Source of the DNA: Sulfurimonas sp. HSL-1656
Lineage (GTDB): Bacteria > Campylobacterota > Campylobacteria > Campylobacterales > Sulfurimonadaceae
NCBI RefSeq assembly: GCF_039645585.1
Contig: NZ_CP147915.1
Span: 2,294,001 to 2,358,000 of the forward strand
Length of the DNA: 64,000 bases
Direction: 5' to 3'
Shown here: positions 1-7,967 of the stretch, piece by piece
Layout: every line of letters begins with the position of its first letter
Numbering within the stretch: position 1 is the stretch's first letter
Notes under the pieces: generated by a model
The model's database searches: none
Told to the model about the DNA's origin: nothing
What the model saw: only the letters and a program-made list of their open reading frames with translations
Position numbers and translations under genes: made by a program

Positions 1-417
1 CACGTTTGTTTTCCCGGTCTCCCCTGTCTTAGGGTTGAAGGTTCCGTAGTTCATCTCCCCCTCGAACAGTTTGAGGTCCGGGCGTGCGCGGTCGAGTTCC
101 ACCTGCGCTTTGACGGCATTGCCGAAACGGTTTTGCGTAAAGACGTTTGGGTTTGATGGGTCGTAACCTGTTTCTTTTGCGAGGGATGGATAGGCGGGTA
201 CCCCGGCTCGTGCGAACCCGCCGAGTTCAGCGTTCTTATCGGCTACGGCCTGGTCCTGCACGGACTGCCGCATGTTGAGCTCTTGCTTGACATTCTGATC
301 ATGTGTTACACTATTGCCATAATCTTGTGCAAGCTTCCCTGCGCGGTAGAAGCCGTCCCCGATAGCGCTTCCGTAGCTGGTATCGAGACGTGGTACGGTT
401 GGGCGGAACATTACCAT
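1..417 (-). CDS. Phage virion-associated protein, 5' part only
   Basis: An open frame of at least 139 codons runs off the left edge. It starts at an ATG preceded by a G-rich ribosome-binding site, 10 bp after the previous gene. The visible part is hydrophilic, rich in Gln, Asn and Tyr, without membrane segments or a motif I recognise. Its place after portal, scaffold-like and small virion genes suggests an internal-virion, ejection or head-tail protein. That is inference from position only; I cannot name the family. A second in-frame ATG lies two codons downstream. Confidence 0.6.
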   Translation of the reverse strand, partial: MVMFRPTVPRLDTSYGSAIGDGFYRAGKLAQDYGNSVTHDQNVKQELNMRQSVQDQAVADKNAELGGFARAGVPAYPSLAKETGYDPSNPNVFTQNRFGNAVKAQVELDRARPDLKLFEGEMNYGTFNPKTGETGKTNV

Positions 418-427
418 GCTATCCCCC

Positions 428-670
428 CTATACCGTCGGTACGGCGTATGTGCCGAGACCGCCGAACGCATTGGAGACGGCATCTTCGTTCTTCTTGCGC
501 TGGTTCAGGAAATCCTTGTACTGCGTGTTATACGCATTTTTCTGAAAGTTGAGCGCGTCGTTCCCGAGCTTGTAATTCATAATTCCGCCCGCAATAGAGC
601 CTAACCCTGCCCCAAATGTCCCAAGCGCTTTCATGTTGTCGGCGTTTGTAAACCAGTCCCATCCTGACAT
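428..670 (-). CDS. Small phage structural protein (hypothetical)
   Basis: 80-residue protein. A Gly/Ala-rich hydrophobic stretch (about residues 17-30) is followed by a helical, Asn/Gln/Lys-rich half. This resembles small virion proteins of podovirus-like phages that travel with the DNA, but I cannot assign a family. The start ATG follows a GGGGG run (AGGGGGTAAC) that can serve as Shine-Dalgarno. It lies between the scaffold-like gene and the partial virion gene in the same direction, so it is probably co-transcribed with the late operon. Confidence 0.6.
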   Translation of the reverse strand: MSGWDWFTNADNMKALGTFGAGLGSIAGGIMNYKLGNDALNFQKNAYNTQYKDFLNQRKKNEDAVSNAFGGLGTYAVPTV

Positions 671-767
671 GATGTTACCCCCTGAAGGTTGTTTTTACAC
701 GAATCTATCGCATCGCCCGGTGCAAAATATATGGACATTTGTACTCGGCGATAGGATAGGGAGGGCT

Positions 768-1589
768 TCAACCCCCTCCTATCATGTCGAGGATTGCACG
801 CCCCTGCTCGAGTGTGCTGTCCGCTTCTTTCAGACGATCCATGGGGCTCTTCGAAGTTGCAGCCGTGTCTGCCCCCGTTGCCTGTACGATTGGGTCAGGC
901 GTCGGTGCTGCCGGTTTGGCAAACTTCTCCGTCCAGATCTGGCGCCACCCTGCAGGGTTGTCCATCGCTGCCGCTTTTGAAATGATATTTCCGTTCGCAT
1001 CGCGGGCAGGCATTCCGTTCGGGAGCATGTAGGGCTCTTTTGCCATCGTTGCAAGCTCTTTCGCCACCAGGTCAGGGTTGAAATCCGGCACCTCCGCTTT
1101 AAGCGCGTTGATGTCGCTCTCGACCTGCTTCTGGTAAGCCTGCATCTGCTGCGCCGTCATGGTCTGCTCGTTCTGCTGCAGTTGCTGCTTCAGGCGCTCG
1201 TTTTCAGCCTGCAGATCATCGATTCCTAGGCGCTTTCTCAGTTCTGCCATAGCCTGCTCTTCTTCTGTCGGCTCCGGCTTGTTCTGTTCTGCCTGCTGCT
1301 GCATCTGCTGCTCGAATCCTGCCTGCCTTTCATTCATCTGCTGGATGGCGGCCAGGATCGCCGCAGTGTCTGCCCCGGGGACAGGTGCTGCAGGTGTAGG
1401 CTCCGGAGCCGGTTTAGGAGCTGGCGCCGCTTCAGCTGGTGGCTGAGCAGCCTGCTGAGGTTCAGGTTCCTGAGAGGGCTGTGCTGGGACCGGCTCACCC
1501 TCCCCGTCCGTGACGGCTTCAATCAGCGTGTTCAACGCCCCGACATTCCCTTCGCCGCCGAAGTCGTTCATATCGATAGGTGTGCTCAT
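768..1589 (-). CDS. Scaffold-like phage protein
   Basis: 273 residues. The first ~30 are acidic. Residues ~32-75 are a low-complexity Pro/Ala/Gln/Glu stretch, and ~80-165 are Gln/Glu-rich with coiled-coil character. The C-terminal third is ordered-looking and ends in a short helix plus Gly triplet. Disordered-plus-coiled-coil composition, length and position after portal fit a head scaffolding protein; no catalytic motif is visible. That function is inferred from architecture and order. The minus-strand sequence at its stop codon can form a ~10-bp GC-rich hairpin with one bulge, without a U-run. Confidence 0.55.
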   Translation of the reverse strand: MSTPIDMNDFGGEGNVGALNTLIEAVTDGEGEPVPAQPSQEPEPQQAAQPPAEAAPAPKPAPEPTPAAPVPGADTAAILAAIQQMNERQAGFEQQMQQQAEQNKPEPTEEEQAMAELRKRLGIDDLQAENERLKQQLQQNEQTMTAQQMQAYQKQVESDINALKAEVPDFNPDLVAKELATMAKEPYMLPNGMPARDANGNIISKAAAMDNPAGWRQIWTEKFAKPAAPTPDPIVQATGADTAATSKSPMDRLKEADSTLEQGRAILDMIGGG

Positions 1590-1594
1590 CTTAT

Positions 1595-1852
1595 TTACTC
1601 CTCAATATCGAATCCGCGCCCGTTGGCGTCTTTTTCCTGCTGGTCCTTGATAATGGCGTACGGCATCGTGATGATCTCGTCAATAACCGCAAGCTGGTCC
1701 GCAGCACTCATACGTTCGTTCACCTTGTTAGGGCCTGTAACCAATCTGTAGAGGGTTTCCCGCTTCCCCTGAAGTTCCCCCACCAGGATGGCCCACCCAT
1801 CCGATTGCGTCAGCGCCGCCAGCGCCGTGATTTTGTCCGAGTTCTGGCTCAT
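1595..1852 (-). CDS. Small phage protein overlapping portal 3' end
   Basis: 85 residues, helical and acidic, with no recognised domain. Its ATG lies inside the portal gene, and a GGAG ribosome-binding site 9 nt upstream is also within portal coding sequence. About 125 bp are therefore read in two frames. Its own stop is 5 bp before the scaffold-like start, which supports real translation in the late operon. Function unknown; a head-assembly role is inferred only from neighbours. Confidence 0.6.
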   Translation of the reverse strand: MSQNSDKITALAALTQSDGWAILVGELQGKRETLYRLVTGPNKVNERMSAADQLAVIDEIITMPYAIIKDQQEKDANGRGFDIEE

Positions 1853-3365
1853 TGTCTTCTTCTCCTAGATATTCGTCAGTGTCCTCTATGCCCATGATCG
1901 GCAGTGCGTCTCTGGTCAGCTTCTTCATGGCGTTGTAGGCTCTGCCTGCTTCTTCGACGTTCTGCGTCGCCATCGCCATTTCGAAAAGTCTTGATACCAT
2001 GCCCGCGCTGCGTTCTATACCTGCCAGTTGCACTTCTTTGTTTGTTGCGCCGAGGCCGGTATTGATCCGGGCTACAAATTCAAACTGCTCCGTGCGGCTT
2101 ACACCGGGGAAGAAGCGAGGATCGCCGTACTTCCAGACCAGACGCGCCGTGCGTTTGAAGATGAGCTTGAAGAATGTTTCGTTGAAGGACCGCATATACG
2201 CCTGCATCCGTGCGTTCCCCTCGTTGGAGAGGATGGAGCTTTCCGTAGCCGTCTGCTTCGTGTCAGTCCCGATGCCGTTCTGCTGCGCCGATACACCGAA
2301 GTTCTCACTCATGTCGCGGTCGATATTCTCAACGTCATAAGAAGAAGAGCTTATGTTCGGCGCCGGGACAGGGATGATTGGTGCATTCCCCGTCGCCGTC
2401 GTTCGGATGAAGCGGGCCCCCTTCTCAATGTCAAGCGGGTTGACCTTCGCATTGCTCGGAAGGAGAAACTGCGGGTCAAGCTGCTTCTTTACCGCATCGA
2501 TCTGTTGGTTGCGACGGATGTTCAATTCGTTCTGGAGCGCAACGATAGGTGCGATTGCCGGGTCGCCATACACCCGCACGATGTTCTCGTCAATGGGCTG
2601 CTCGATCTGCGGGACCAGGAAGCCGACAATGAACGGGTTACCGTCTTTGAGCACTACCCCCTTCCGCAGCGCATAGGACTTGTCGTAGAAGGTCGATACC
2701 GTCCACTCCCCTTTTGCGTTGATCGTGTAGACCTCCTGCAGTTTTATCCGGCTGTGGCTGTTCGTGATGAACTCGCGGTCATCCTTGACCATCTCCTCCG
2801 CATCGATGTCTCTGCGGTATACCCCTTTTTGTTGGTACGATTTGATGTCGTCGACGGTGAGGTAGATGTCGTGAACATAGAACCTGATATCTTCTACTGT
2901 GCGCGCCGAAGGGTCGAACTTGATGTCCCTGATGTGCACGTTTTCAATGACCGGTTTCCCTTTTCCCCAATAGACCCGAGCGATAACGGTCCCAAAGATG
3001 GGTGCAGCGTAGAAGGTCGGCGCGAAAGTGACAAAAAGCGGTGTCATACGTTTCTGCGTGTAGTGGTCGAGCGCCTTCTGAAGCATCTGTACCTTTTCGG
3101 CATTCTCGTCATCATCGGCATGGAGCTTTGCAAACGTATCAGTGCTGAAATAGGCTTCCTGGAAGCTCGACACGATCCGCTTAACCTTCGAGTTGATCCG
3201 CGGGAAGAACAGGCGGGACTTGTTCTTTTTCCTCAGCTCTTCGTAGAGCTCCGGATTCATTTGGGACAGGTAGTAGTCCGAAAGCTCCTGGAACAGCGGC
3301 TCGTAGTATTCATACCCGTTCTCTGCGGCGTCGATCATGTCGAGTAGATGCTGTTTATTCATCAT
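1728..3365 (-). CDS. Phage portal protein
   Basis: About 545 residues, in the size range of P22-like portals, the dodecameric ring through which DNA enters and leaves the head. It lies two genes after the large terminase subunit, the usual order. The middle has alternating beta/helical segments and a long helix-rich part (residues ~330-420) typical of portal wing and stem regions. It starts at ATG-ATG overlapping the end of the preceding gene by ~11 bp. The last ~40 residues are Gly-rich and overlap the next gene out of frame. Assignment rests on size, composition and synteny, not on a signature motif. Confidence 0.75.
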   Translation of the reverse strand: MMNKQHLLDMIDAAENGYEYYEPLFQELSDYYLSQMNPELYEELRKKNKSRLFFPRINSKVKRIVSSFQEAYFSTDTFAKLHADDDENAEKVQMLQKALDHYTQKRMTPLFVTFAPTFYAAPIFGTVIARVYWGKGKPVIENVHIRDIKFDPSARTVEDIRFYVHDIYLTVDDIKSYQQKGVYRRDIDAEEMVKDDREFITNSHSRIKLQEVYTINAKGEWTVSTFYDKSYALRKGVVLKDGNPFIVGFLVPQIEQPIDENIVRVYGDPAIAPIVALQNELNIRRNQQIDAVKKQLDPQFLLPSNAKVNPLDIEKGARFIRTTATGNAPIIPVPAPNISSSSYDVENIDRDMSENFGVSAQQNGIGTDTKQTATESSILSNEGNARMQAYMRSFNETFFKLIFKRTARLVWKYGDPRFFPGVSRTEQFEFVARINTGLGATNKEVQLAGIERSAGMVSRLFEMAMATQNVEEAGRAYNAMKKLTRDALPIMGIEDTDEYLGEEDNEPELGQNHGAGGADAIGWVGHPGGGTSGEAGNPLQIGYRP

Positions 3366-3615
3366 CTTGCAATACCTCTTTTTGGATATTCCGCAGCGTG
3401 CGGTGTTTGAGCGATACTGCCGTCTCCACCACGTCAAAATCTACGCCCTTTTTGAACATGAGCTTCGCGATCTCACGTTCCTGCATCTTCGCCGGGATCG
3501 TGATGGTGCACCCGGCCAGGTTCCGGCAGAACATCGCAGCCCACACGATCTTTTCCGTTTCGTCCTCAAACGGCATTGCCTCTACGATGAAGTCGAAGTT
3601 GGTAAGACCGTTCAT
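3355..3615 (-). CDS. Hypothetical phage protein between terminase and portal
   Basis: 86 residues if started at the ATG preceded by an AGGGGG ribosome-binding site; an ATG two codons upstream is too close to it. Mixed alpha/beta composition with two Cys (FCRNLAGC), otherwise unremarkable. It overlaps the terminase stop and the portal start by a few bases, so translation is probably coupled. Function unknown; small proteins here in other phages are often head-completion or packaging accessories. Confidence 0.55.
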   Translation of the reverse strand: MNGLTNFDFIVEAMPFEDETEKIVWAAMFCRNLAGCTITIPAKMQEREIAKLMFKKGVDFDVVETAVSLKHRTLRNIQKEVLQDDE

Positions 3616-5078
3616 GCCCATCCCCCTACTCCGTGGTCCTGCGTTTCCCCCCACTCGTCCGTTTCGTTCTGCTGGGGGACGATGGTGGTAAAGAACTGCA
3701 GTGCAAGGCTGTCGGCTTTGTCCGGGGATCGGCCGAGGATCTCTTTTATCTCCTCTTTTTTCAGAATCTTTATCCTGCTTTTCCCATTTCCGTCCGTGTA
3801 GCTATATGTGATGACGGAGAGCTCTTCGTACAGCTCATCATCTTTCGGTATGCTCCCGCCTTTTCGGATGAAGTTTGCAAGCCCGAAATACATTTCAGCG
3901 CGCTTGTTGAGGTAGGCATCATCGTCGGCAGCCATCGATGCATTTCCTTCAATAGCTGGCACGCCAAGTTCTATCAACCTGTCAAAAACGCCGGCGCCTA
4001 CTCCAATAGTGTCCACAACTACCGCATCAGGCTTATGCTCCGCCTGGGTGTATTGGTTCGCGACGAATAACGCCAACTCCATAGTGCTCTTATGCTTTTT
4101 CGGCGTCATCTCATAGACTTCGTACCCGCGTCGCTTTGTCAGTTGAGAAGTATCGTCTCCGAACCTCGCAACGTCGAGGGCCCACACATGCACACCGCTG
4201 CGATCGATGTCCGCATTGACATCCATTGCCATGGACTCGTCTACGGCGACCATGTCGAAAAGGGCATCTGTCGTTCTGTCCGGGAATTGACCGCGGACAC
4301 GCACTTTGTAGACCGATGACTCCCTGCCGTATTTCTTTGCCATCATTTCGATCCATGACGGTTTGACGTTGGCGGACTTCTCACTGTCCATGTGCACGGT
4401 GCGGTAGAGGGATTTGTTCTTGTTGTGCGAATCGAAGAATGTGCCGGCCGTCCTCGTCGGGTTAGACGTCATAACGCGCAGGTAGTCGCCGGTAAGTGCC
4501 CCCTCGATGACCTCAAAGATCCGCTGATCTACCCCGGACGCCTCGTCGATGATGTAGAGGACGAACGTTGCGTGCACCCCGGCCAATGCTTCCGTGTTCT
4601 CCTTGCGCGCGGTCCTTGCGAAACACTTATTGCCGTTCCTGAACTTCACGTCCTCCGTCAGCGGCTCTACCAGGCGGGCAAAGCGCGGGTGCATCTTCTT
4701 ATGCCACTTCTTCACTTCCGGCAGAAGCATGTTGATCAGCTGCGGGGCGGCCGGGGCCGTCGCCGGTATCTTTACATCATCGTAGACGAGTCCAACATAC
4801 AGGATCAGCCACGATAGGATCGTCGTCTTCCCGGTACCGTGTCCGGACCTAACCGATACGTCTGGCAGTACCTTCGTCGCAAGAGCATCGTCTAACTCGA
4901 AAATGAACTCCGCCTGCTGTCTATCTCTTGGTCCGACCTTCAGCGCGTATTTGATGAAGTTTGAGAATGTCTTTTTTGCGAGTTTAGCCTGGGCCTCCAG
5001 GTCGAGGAGAGCGAACGCTTCAAAGGGCATACCGTCGAGGTACTGCGACTGCCACGAGTACATTACTTCTTCAGCCAT
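3612..5078 (-). CDS. terL: Terminase large subunit
   Basis: 488 residues, the usual length for the ATP-driven DNA packaging motor. The N-terminal ATPase has a Walker A motif (RSGHGTGKT, residues 77-85) and a Walker B/catalytic carboxylate (VLYIIDEA, ~173-180). A coupling-type motif (MTSNPTR) lies near residue 210. The C-terminal half holds an RNase H-like nuclease with spaced acidic residues (WALDVARFGDD near 300, VVVDTIGVG near 355). It overlaps the small subunit gene by 16 bp. This gene places the element among tailed phages. Confidence 0.93.
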   Translation of the reverse strand: MAEEVMYSWQSQYLDGMPFEAFALLDLEAQAKLAKKTFSNFIKYALKVGPRDRQQAEFIFELDDALATKVLPDVSVRSGHGTGKTTILSWLILYVGLVYDDVKIPATAPAAPQLINMLLPEVKKWHKKMHPRFARLVEPLTEDVKFRNGNKCFARTARKENTEALAGVHATFVLYIIDEASGVDQRIFEVIEGALTGDYLRVMTSNPTRTAGTFFDSHNKNKSLYRTVHMDSEKSANVKPSWIEMMAKKYGRESSVYKVRVRGQFPDRTTDALFDMVAVDESMAMDVNADIDRSGVHVWALDVARFGDDTSQLTKRRGYEVYEMTPKKHKSTMELALFVANQYTQAEHKPDAVVVDTIGVGAGVFDRLIELGVPAIEGNASMAADDDAYLNKRAEMYFGLANFIRKGGSIPKDDELYEELSVITYSYTDGNGKSRIKILKKEEIKEILGRSPDKADSLALQFFTTIVPQQNETDEWGETQDHGVGGWA

Positions 5079-5572
5079 TGTGCCAGCTCCTCGTCCATGC
5101 TGTGCTCAACTTTGTCGGTAAACATTTTAAAGTGCCGTCCAATCAGTTCAAGCGCCTTCACCTTGTCGTGTCTACGGTACTCGTCGATGGTGTCGAACTC
5201 GTCATTTCCATCAGCGTTTTTCCCTACGCTCTCCCTTCTTGTCTTGAACGTTGCAACTGCTGCAGAAGCATTCTCTGGTAGATTCTCAGGATGAATAAGA
5301 CGACCTTCTCCATCGTAAAAATCCGTCAGCTTTGAAAATGCGATCTTGCCAAGCTCATCTAATACCATGTCTGCTGTTATCTGCGTGCGCTCCTGCTGCT
5401 TTTCGATCAACTCTGAAAGGTACGCCTGTATTTCAGGTTTTTTCAGGATATCATGCGCCTGTGACCCGGCTGTCTTCTCTTTGTACCCTGCACGGATAGC
5501 CGCCTGCGTTGCGTTCATGTCGATCATGTATTCTTCGCAGAACCGTTTTTGCTTTTCCGTGAGTTTTGCCAT
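5063..5572 (-). CDS. terS: Terminase small subunit
   Basis: 169 residues of the Terminase_2 family. The N-terminal helix-turn-helix is recognisable from 'LTEKQKRFCEEY' and 'NATQAAIRAGYKEKTA' (residues 4-35). This protein recognises the packaging site and loads the large subunit onto phage DNA. A helical oligomerisation segment follows at ~60-110. It lies directly upstream of terL with a short overlap. A GAGG ribosome-binding site precedes the ATG. Confidence 0.9.
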   Translation of the reverse strand: MAKLTEKQKRFCEEYMIDMNATQAAIRAGYKEKTAGSQAHDILKKPEIQAYLSELIEKQQERTQITADMVLDELGKIAFSKLTDFYDGEGRLIHPENLPENASAAVATFKTRRESVGKNADGNDEFDTIDEYRRHDKVKALELIGRHFKMFTDKVEHSMDEELAQWLKK

Positions 5573-5575
5573 GGG

Positions 5576-5854
5576 TTAAGCCTCGACTTCTTCCCAGTCT
5601 TCAGCAAGCATATCTGTCTGGCTTGCAAGCCATGGGACAACAGTATCTTCTGCAGTTTTCATGTCGATGTGCGGCTGATAGTCGATTGGGTGCCCCTCTT
5701 CATAAATCCCGAGCAACGGTGCGCGGTTTACTTTGAAATGGCTGCCTGGGACTAAAAAGACAAACATACCATTGCCATTCCAACCTCGGCGGGCCACCTT
5801 CGCACCGTCTTTCATGCGAGCAATAGCCCATCCAAATGTTCCAATATCTTCCAT
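5576..5854 (-). CDS. DUF2829 / Tad2-like protein (candidate anti-Thoeris)
   Basis: 92 residues matching the DUF2829 pattern: 'FGWAIARMKDGAKVARRGWNG' (residues ~8-28), 'MFVFLVPGSHF', then a 'PHIDMKTAEDTVVPWLASQTDMLAEDWE' C-terminus. Members of this family called Tad2 are established inhibitors of the Thoeris defence system and act by binding its cyclic ADP-ribose-type signal. Similarity here is by recognised motifs only, and not all DUF2829 proteins have been tested. The ATG overlaps the upstream stop (TGATG), and terS starts just after, so it would be made in the late operon. Confidence 0.85.
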   Translation of the reverse strand: MEDIGTFGWAIARMKDGAKVARRGWNGNGMFVFLVPGSHFKVNRAPLLGIYEEGHPIDYQPHIDMKTAEDTVVPWLASQTDMLAEDWEEVEA

Positions 5855-6399
5855 CACTCACTCCCTTCAGCAATCAGCTGCTTCACGCGGTTGATTGCGC
5901 TGCGGGCGCCCATGTATGCATCGTAACTGATTGGGTTCTTCTCTGCGCCGCGGCGTTGCTCGAACTCTTCCATGATCTTGTCGAGGTCGGCTTCGGTGAT
6001 GTTTGCGGTTTCGTGGGTCGGCTCTACATCAGTGAACTTGCGTGAGGGTCCTTGTCCATGTTCATCGGCAACGGCTTCATCCACATTGACTTCGGGTACA
6101 CTTGTATGCCCTCCTCCGTTACTTTCGTCACTGCCACCCCCGTTCGTACCAGTTCCGGGAACACCCTCTCCTGAAGTTGCAACGTTATCGGATTTGTCGC
6201 TGCCGATAGCATCTGCATCACCACCGGCTGCAGTGTCGGTAGGTTCATCTTGCCCGTCGGCAGTGGACTCAAGCTCTGCTTTCTTTGCATTAATACGCTC
6301 CTCAAGCTTTGCGTCTCCGATGTTCGGGGAGAACTCAACTCCCAACGTGTCTGCTTCTTCTTCGAGCGCTTTGCGTTGCTCCGTCTTTTCTGCTGCCAT
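5854..6399 (-). CDS. Acidic low-complexity phage protein
   Basis: 181 residues. Residues 1-45 are charged and helical and resemble a short SAP/HeH-like segment ('EEEADTLGVEFSPNIGDAKLEERINAK' region). Residues ~45-120 are a disordered Asp/Gly/Thr/Ser-rich linker. The C-terminal 40 residues are helical. No catalytic motif. The HeH-like reading is weak. The start codon sits at the foot of a strong RNA hairpin (separate entry). Function unknown. Confidence 0.55.
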   Translation of the reverse strand: MAAEKTEQRKALEEEADTLGVEFSPNIGDAKLEERINAKKAELESTADGQDEPTDTAAGGDADAIGSDKSDNVATSGEGVPGTGTNGGGSDESNGGGHTSVPEVNVDEAVADEHGQGPSRKFTDVEPTHETANITEADLDKIMEEFEQRRGAEKNPISYDAYMGARSAINRVKQLIAEGSE

Positions 6400-6434
6400 A
6401 ATGGTGCTCCTTTGAATTATTCAAGCACCATTAT
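6398..6434 (-). promoter_or_regulatory. Hairpin around ribosome-binding site and start codon
   Basis: On the minus strand a perfect 10-bp stem (arms 6425-6434 and 6398-6407) encloses a 5-bp inner hairpin (6420-6424 with 6412-6416, loop 3 nt). A 4-nt AGGA bulge lies between them, and that bulge is the core of the Shine-Dalgarno. The first two bases of the ATG belong to the outer stem. There is no U-run, so this is a translation-level control element rather than a terminator. The structure is seen in the sequence; regulation is inferred. Confidence 0.6.
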
Positions 6435-6461
6435 TTCTGTATCAGAAACTTTTTCGTAGGG

Positions 6462-6656
6462 TTAGGTTATTTTCGTGGTAGTTTTTGCAGGATCGTTTTG
6501 GGATACGAACTTTGCCATGATTTCATTGAGCAGGTCGGAGGGGGTAGTGTTTCGCTGTGCAGCTATCCGCTCCATTGCCAGGATGTACTTTCCTTTGAGG
6601 CACCATGACGGCACGTTGATCTTTCTTTCTTCGAACGGTAAGCTACGACGTCCCAT
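6462..6656 (-). CDS. Small phage protein, ribbon-helix-helix-like
   Basis: 64 residues: a basic N-terminal strand, then 'GKYILAMERIAAQRNTTPSDLLNEIMAKFV', which fits the helix-turn-helix half of a ribbon-helix-helix fold (residues ~22-52). It could be a small DNA-binding regulator. The ATG overlaps the upstream stop as TGATG. Assignment is from pattern only. Confidence 0.5.
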   Translation of the reverse strand: MGRRSLPFEERKINVPSWCLKGKYILAMERIAAQRNTTPSDLLNEIMAKFVSQNDPAKTTTKIT

Positions 6657-6763
6657 CACTTCCCCTTTTTTTCAATAACCAGCTTGATGCGGTCTTTCTC
6701 TCCACGACTGATGCCGCGGTAGGTCTTCAGCAGTTCCAGCATTGCTTTGTCATATTCGGTCAC
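6656..6763 (-). CDS. 35-residue phage micro-protein
   Basis: GTG start overlapping the previous gene's stop (GTGA); its stop overlaps the next start (TGATG). It is a highly charged single helix (VTEYDKAMLELLKTYRGISR, then Lys/Glu-rich). The tight coupling on both sides is the main evidence that it is a gene. Function unknown. Confidence 0.5.
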   Translation of the reverse strand: MTEYDKAMLELLKTYRGISRGEKDRIKLVIEKKGK

Positions 6764-7107
6764 GCCGCCCTCCTGCTGATAAGATACGTAACCGCCTTTC
6801 CGCGGAACCGCTTAGGCACACGCTCATCCAGGCACTCTTCCCAGTACGGTTCAAGCTTCGCGTTGTAGTACCGCGCAGCCTCTTTACGGCTCATCCGTTC
6901 GGGAAGCTTCGAGCTGGCGTGGATGAACTGGCTGAACTTACCGCCGCCTTTGACGACAAAGCCGTTATATTCGCAGCGCAGACGGTAGAGCTCACCGTGT
7001 GTCATTACGCTTATCTGCTCATCACTGATGCCTTTGCCGGAGGCCCATGCGGAAAACATATCCTCGTTGTTCTGCGCCGTGTCTTCGTCAAGCGTCTGTT
7101 GCATCAT
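6760..7107 (-). CDS. Hypothetical phage protein
   Basis: 115 residues, mostly helical, with a Gly/Lys turn near residue 55 and a basic C-terminus. No motif recognised. It overlaps the upstream gene by 20 bp and the next micro-gene by 4 bp, within the replication/late operon. An ATG-ATG pair makes the exact start uncertain by one codon. Confidence 0.55.
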   Translation of the reverse strand: MMQQTLDEDTAQNNEDMFSAWASGKGISDEQISVMTHGELYRLRCEYNGFVVKGGGKFSQFIHASSKLPERMSRKEAARYYNAKLEPYWEECLDERVPKRFRGKAVTYLISRRAA

Positions 7108-7432
7108 TGGCCTCCTCGAATACGGTATCGATGTACGACCGTGCTTCCTCCATGCTCATGAACATCGCGCTCCCACCACGTCCGTCTATCTCGACTTCCA
7201 CCTTCCCATCGTGCTCTTTGATGATGGCAGTGATGCCGTTCATCTCTGCGCGTTCACATTCGTAGACTGCCTCTCCGCGCGCGACGAAGTATTTCTTCCG
7301 GTCTGATCCTTCCAGCTTCCACACCGATTGCAGGGCCGACTCTTCATTGATGCACTTTGTTTCAACCTTGCCATGTTGCATGATTACGACAATATTGCCT
7401 TGGTGATGGATAGTGTAGTTGGTTTTAGTCAT
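7088..7432 (-). CDS. Hypothetical phage protein
   Basis: 114 residues with alternating short beta strands (e.g. 'YTIHHQGNIVVIMQHGKVETK') and a helical C-terminal quarter. No catalytic signature. ATGA overlap with the preceding DUF1064 gene. Function unknown. Confidence 0.55.
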   Translation of the reverse strand: MTKTNYTIHHQGNIVVIMQHGKVETKCINEESALQSVWKLEGSDRKKYFVARGEAVYECERAEMNGITAIIKEHDGKVEVEIDGRGGSAMFMSMEEARSYIDTVFEEANDATDA

Positions 7433-7779
7433 TTGATTTCCTTGAAGATGATTTCAGTACCGTAGATGCTGAGGAAGAGTTGCTTTTTCAGCGAGTAGAC
7501 CGGCGTGACCATGCCCTTCACATCCTCGACGATGGTGCGGCCATTCCCGTCGACGTAGCGGAAGTCGGCAACATAGTGGCGTTTCGGCATCGTTCGGTGG
7601 CCTACAACGCGCAAAGTGTCTACCAAGAGGTATCTTGGCTGAAGGGTGAGGTCTTTGATCTTCCCGGCCTTTGCAAGCGTGTGCAGCTCGTCGAAGCGGC
7701 GTGCCTCGGCGCGGCTGTCGAAGGTGACGGTTTCGCCGTTGATGATGCGGGTATCTTTGATAGCGCGATATTTGCTCAT
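7429..7779 (-). CDS. DUF1064 phage protein (nuclease-like fold)
   Basis: 116 residues matching DUF1064: 'FDSRAEARRFDELHTLAKAGKI' (residues ~20-41), 'LQPRYLL', 'HYVADFRYVD', and 'IVEDVKGM' followed by 'YSLKKQLFL'. The E...D...E-x-K arrangement (SRAE, ADFRY, VEDVKG) is that of PD-(D/E)XK-type endonucleases, and the family is often cited as Holliday-junction-resolvase-like. The active-site pattern is visible; the enzymatic role is inferred. It is coupled by 4-bp overlaps to both neighbours. Confidence 0.8.
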   Translation of the reverse strand: MSKYRAIKDTRIINGETVTFDSRAEARRFDELHTLAKAGKIKDLTLQPRYLLVDTLRVVGHRTMPKRHYVADFRYVDGNGRTIVEDVKGMVTPVYSLKKQLFLSIYGTEIIFKEIK

Positions 7780-7967
7780 TTTCTACTCTTAAAAACGTTA
7801 CAAATTGACTTAGAATCTGGGTTTATTGCTCCACTGTTAACTACGCGCAGTTTTGCCCATTTCGGAAGACAGTAAATCGGTTGTTCCAGAAATCTACACA
7901 CACCCCATGCTTCCCTGTTTTCACCCAAAAGCTCAAAGAACTCACAGTCTCTGCACTTCACTTTCAT
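7776..7967 (-). CDS. Small Cys-rich phage protein
   Basis: 63 residues if started at the ATG that overlaps the upstream stop (TAATG). CxxC near the N-terminus (KCRDCEFF), two later Cys (VCRFL, YCLPKW) and a final ICNVF suggest a small metal-binding fold. Similar 'CRDCxF' mini-proteins are common in phage replication regions. Function unknown. Confidence 0.55.
   Translation of the reverse strand: MKVKCRDCEFFELLGENREAWGVCRFLEQPIYCLPKWAKLRVVNSGAINPDSKSICNVFKSRK

Noticed and set aside
2028-3347. 439-codon plus-strand frame opposite the portal gene
   Set aside because: Exact antisense of portal; low-complexity Arg/Val/Leu composition typical of the reverse frame of a GC-rich gene; no ribosome-binding site or family motif.
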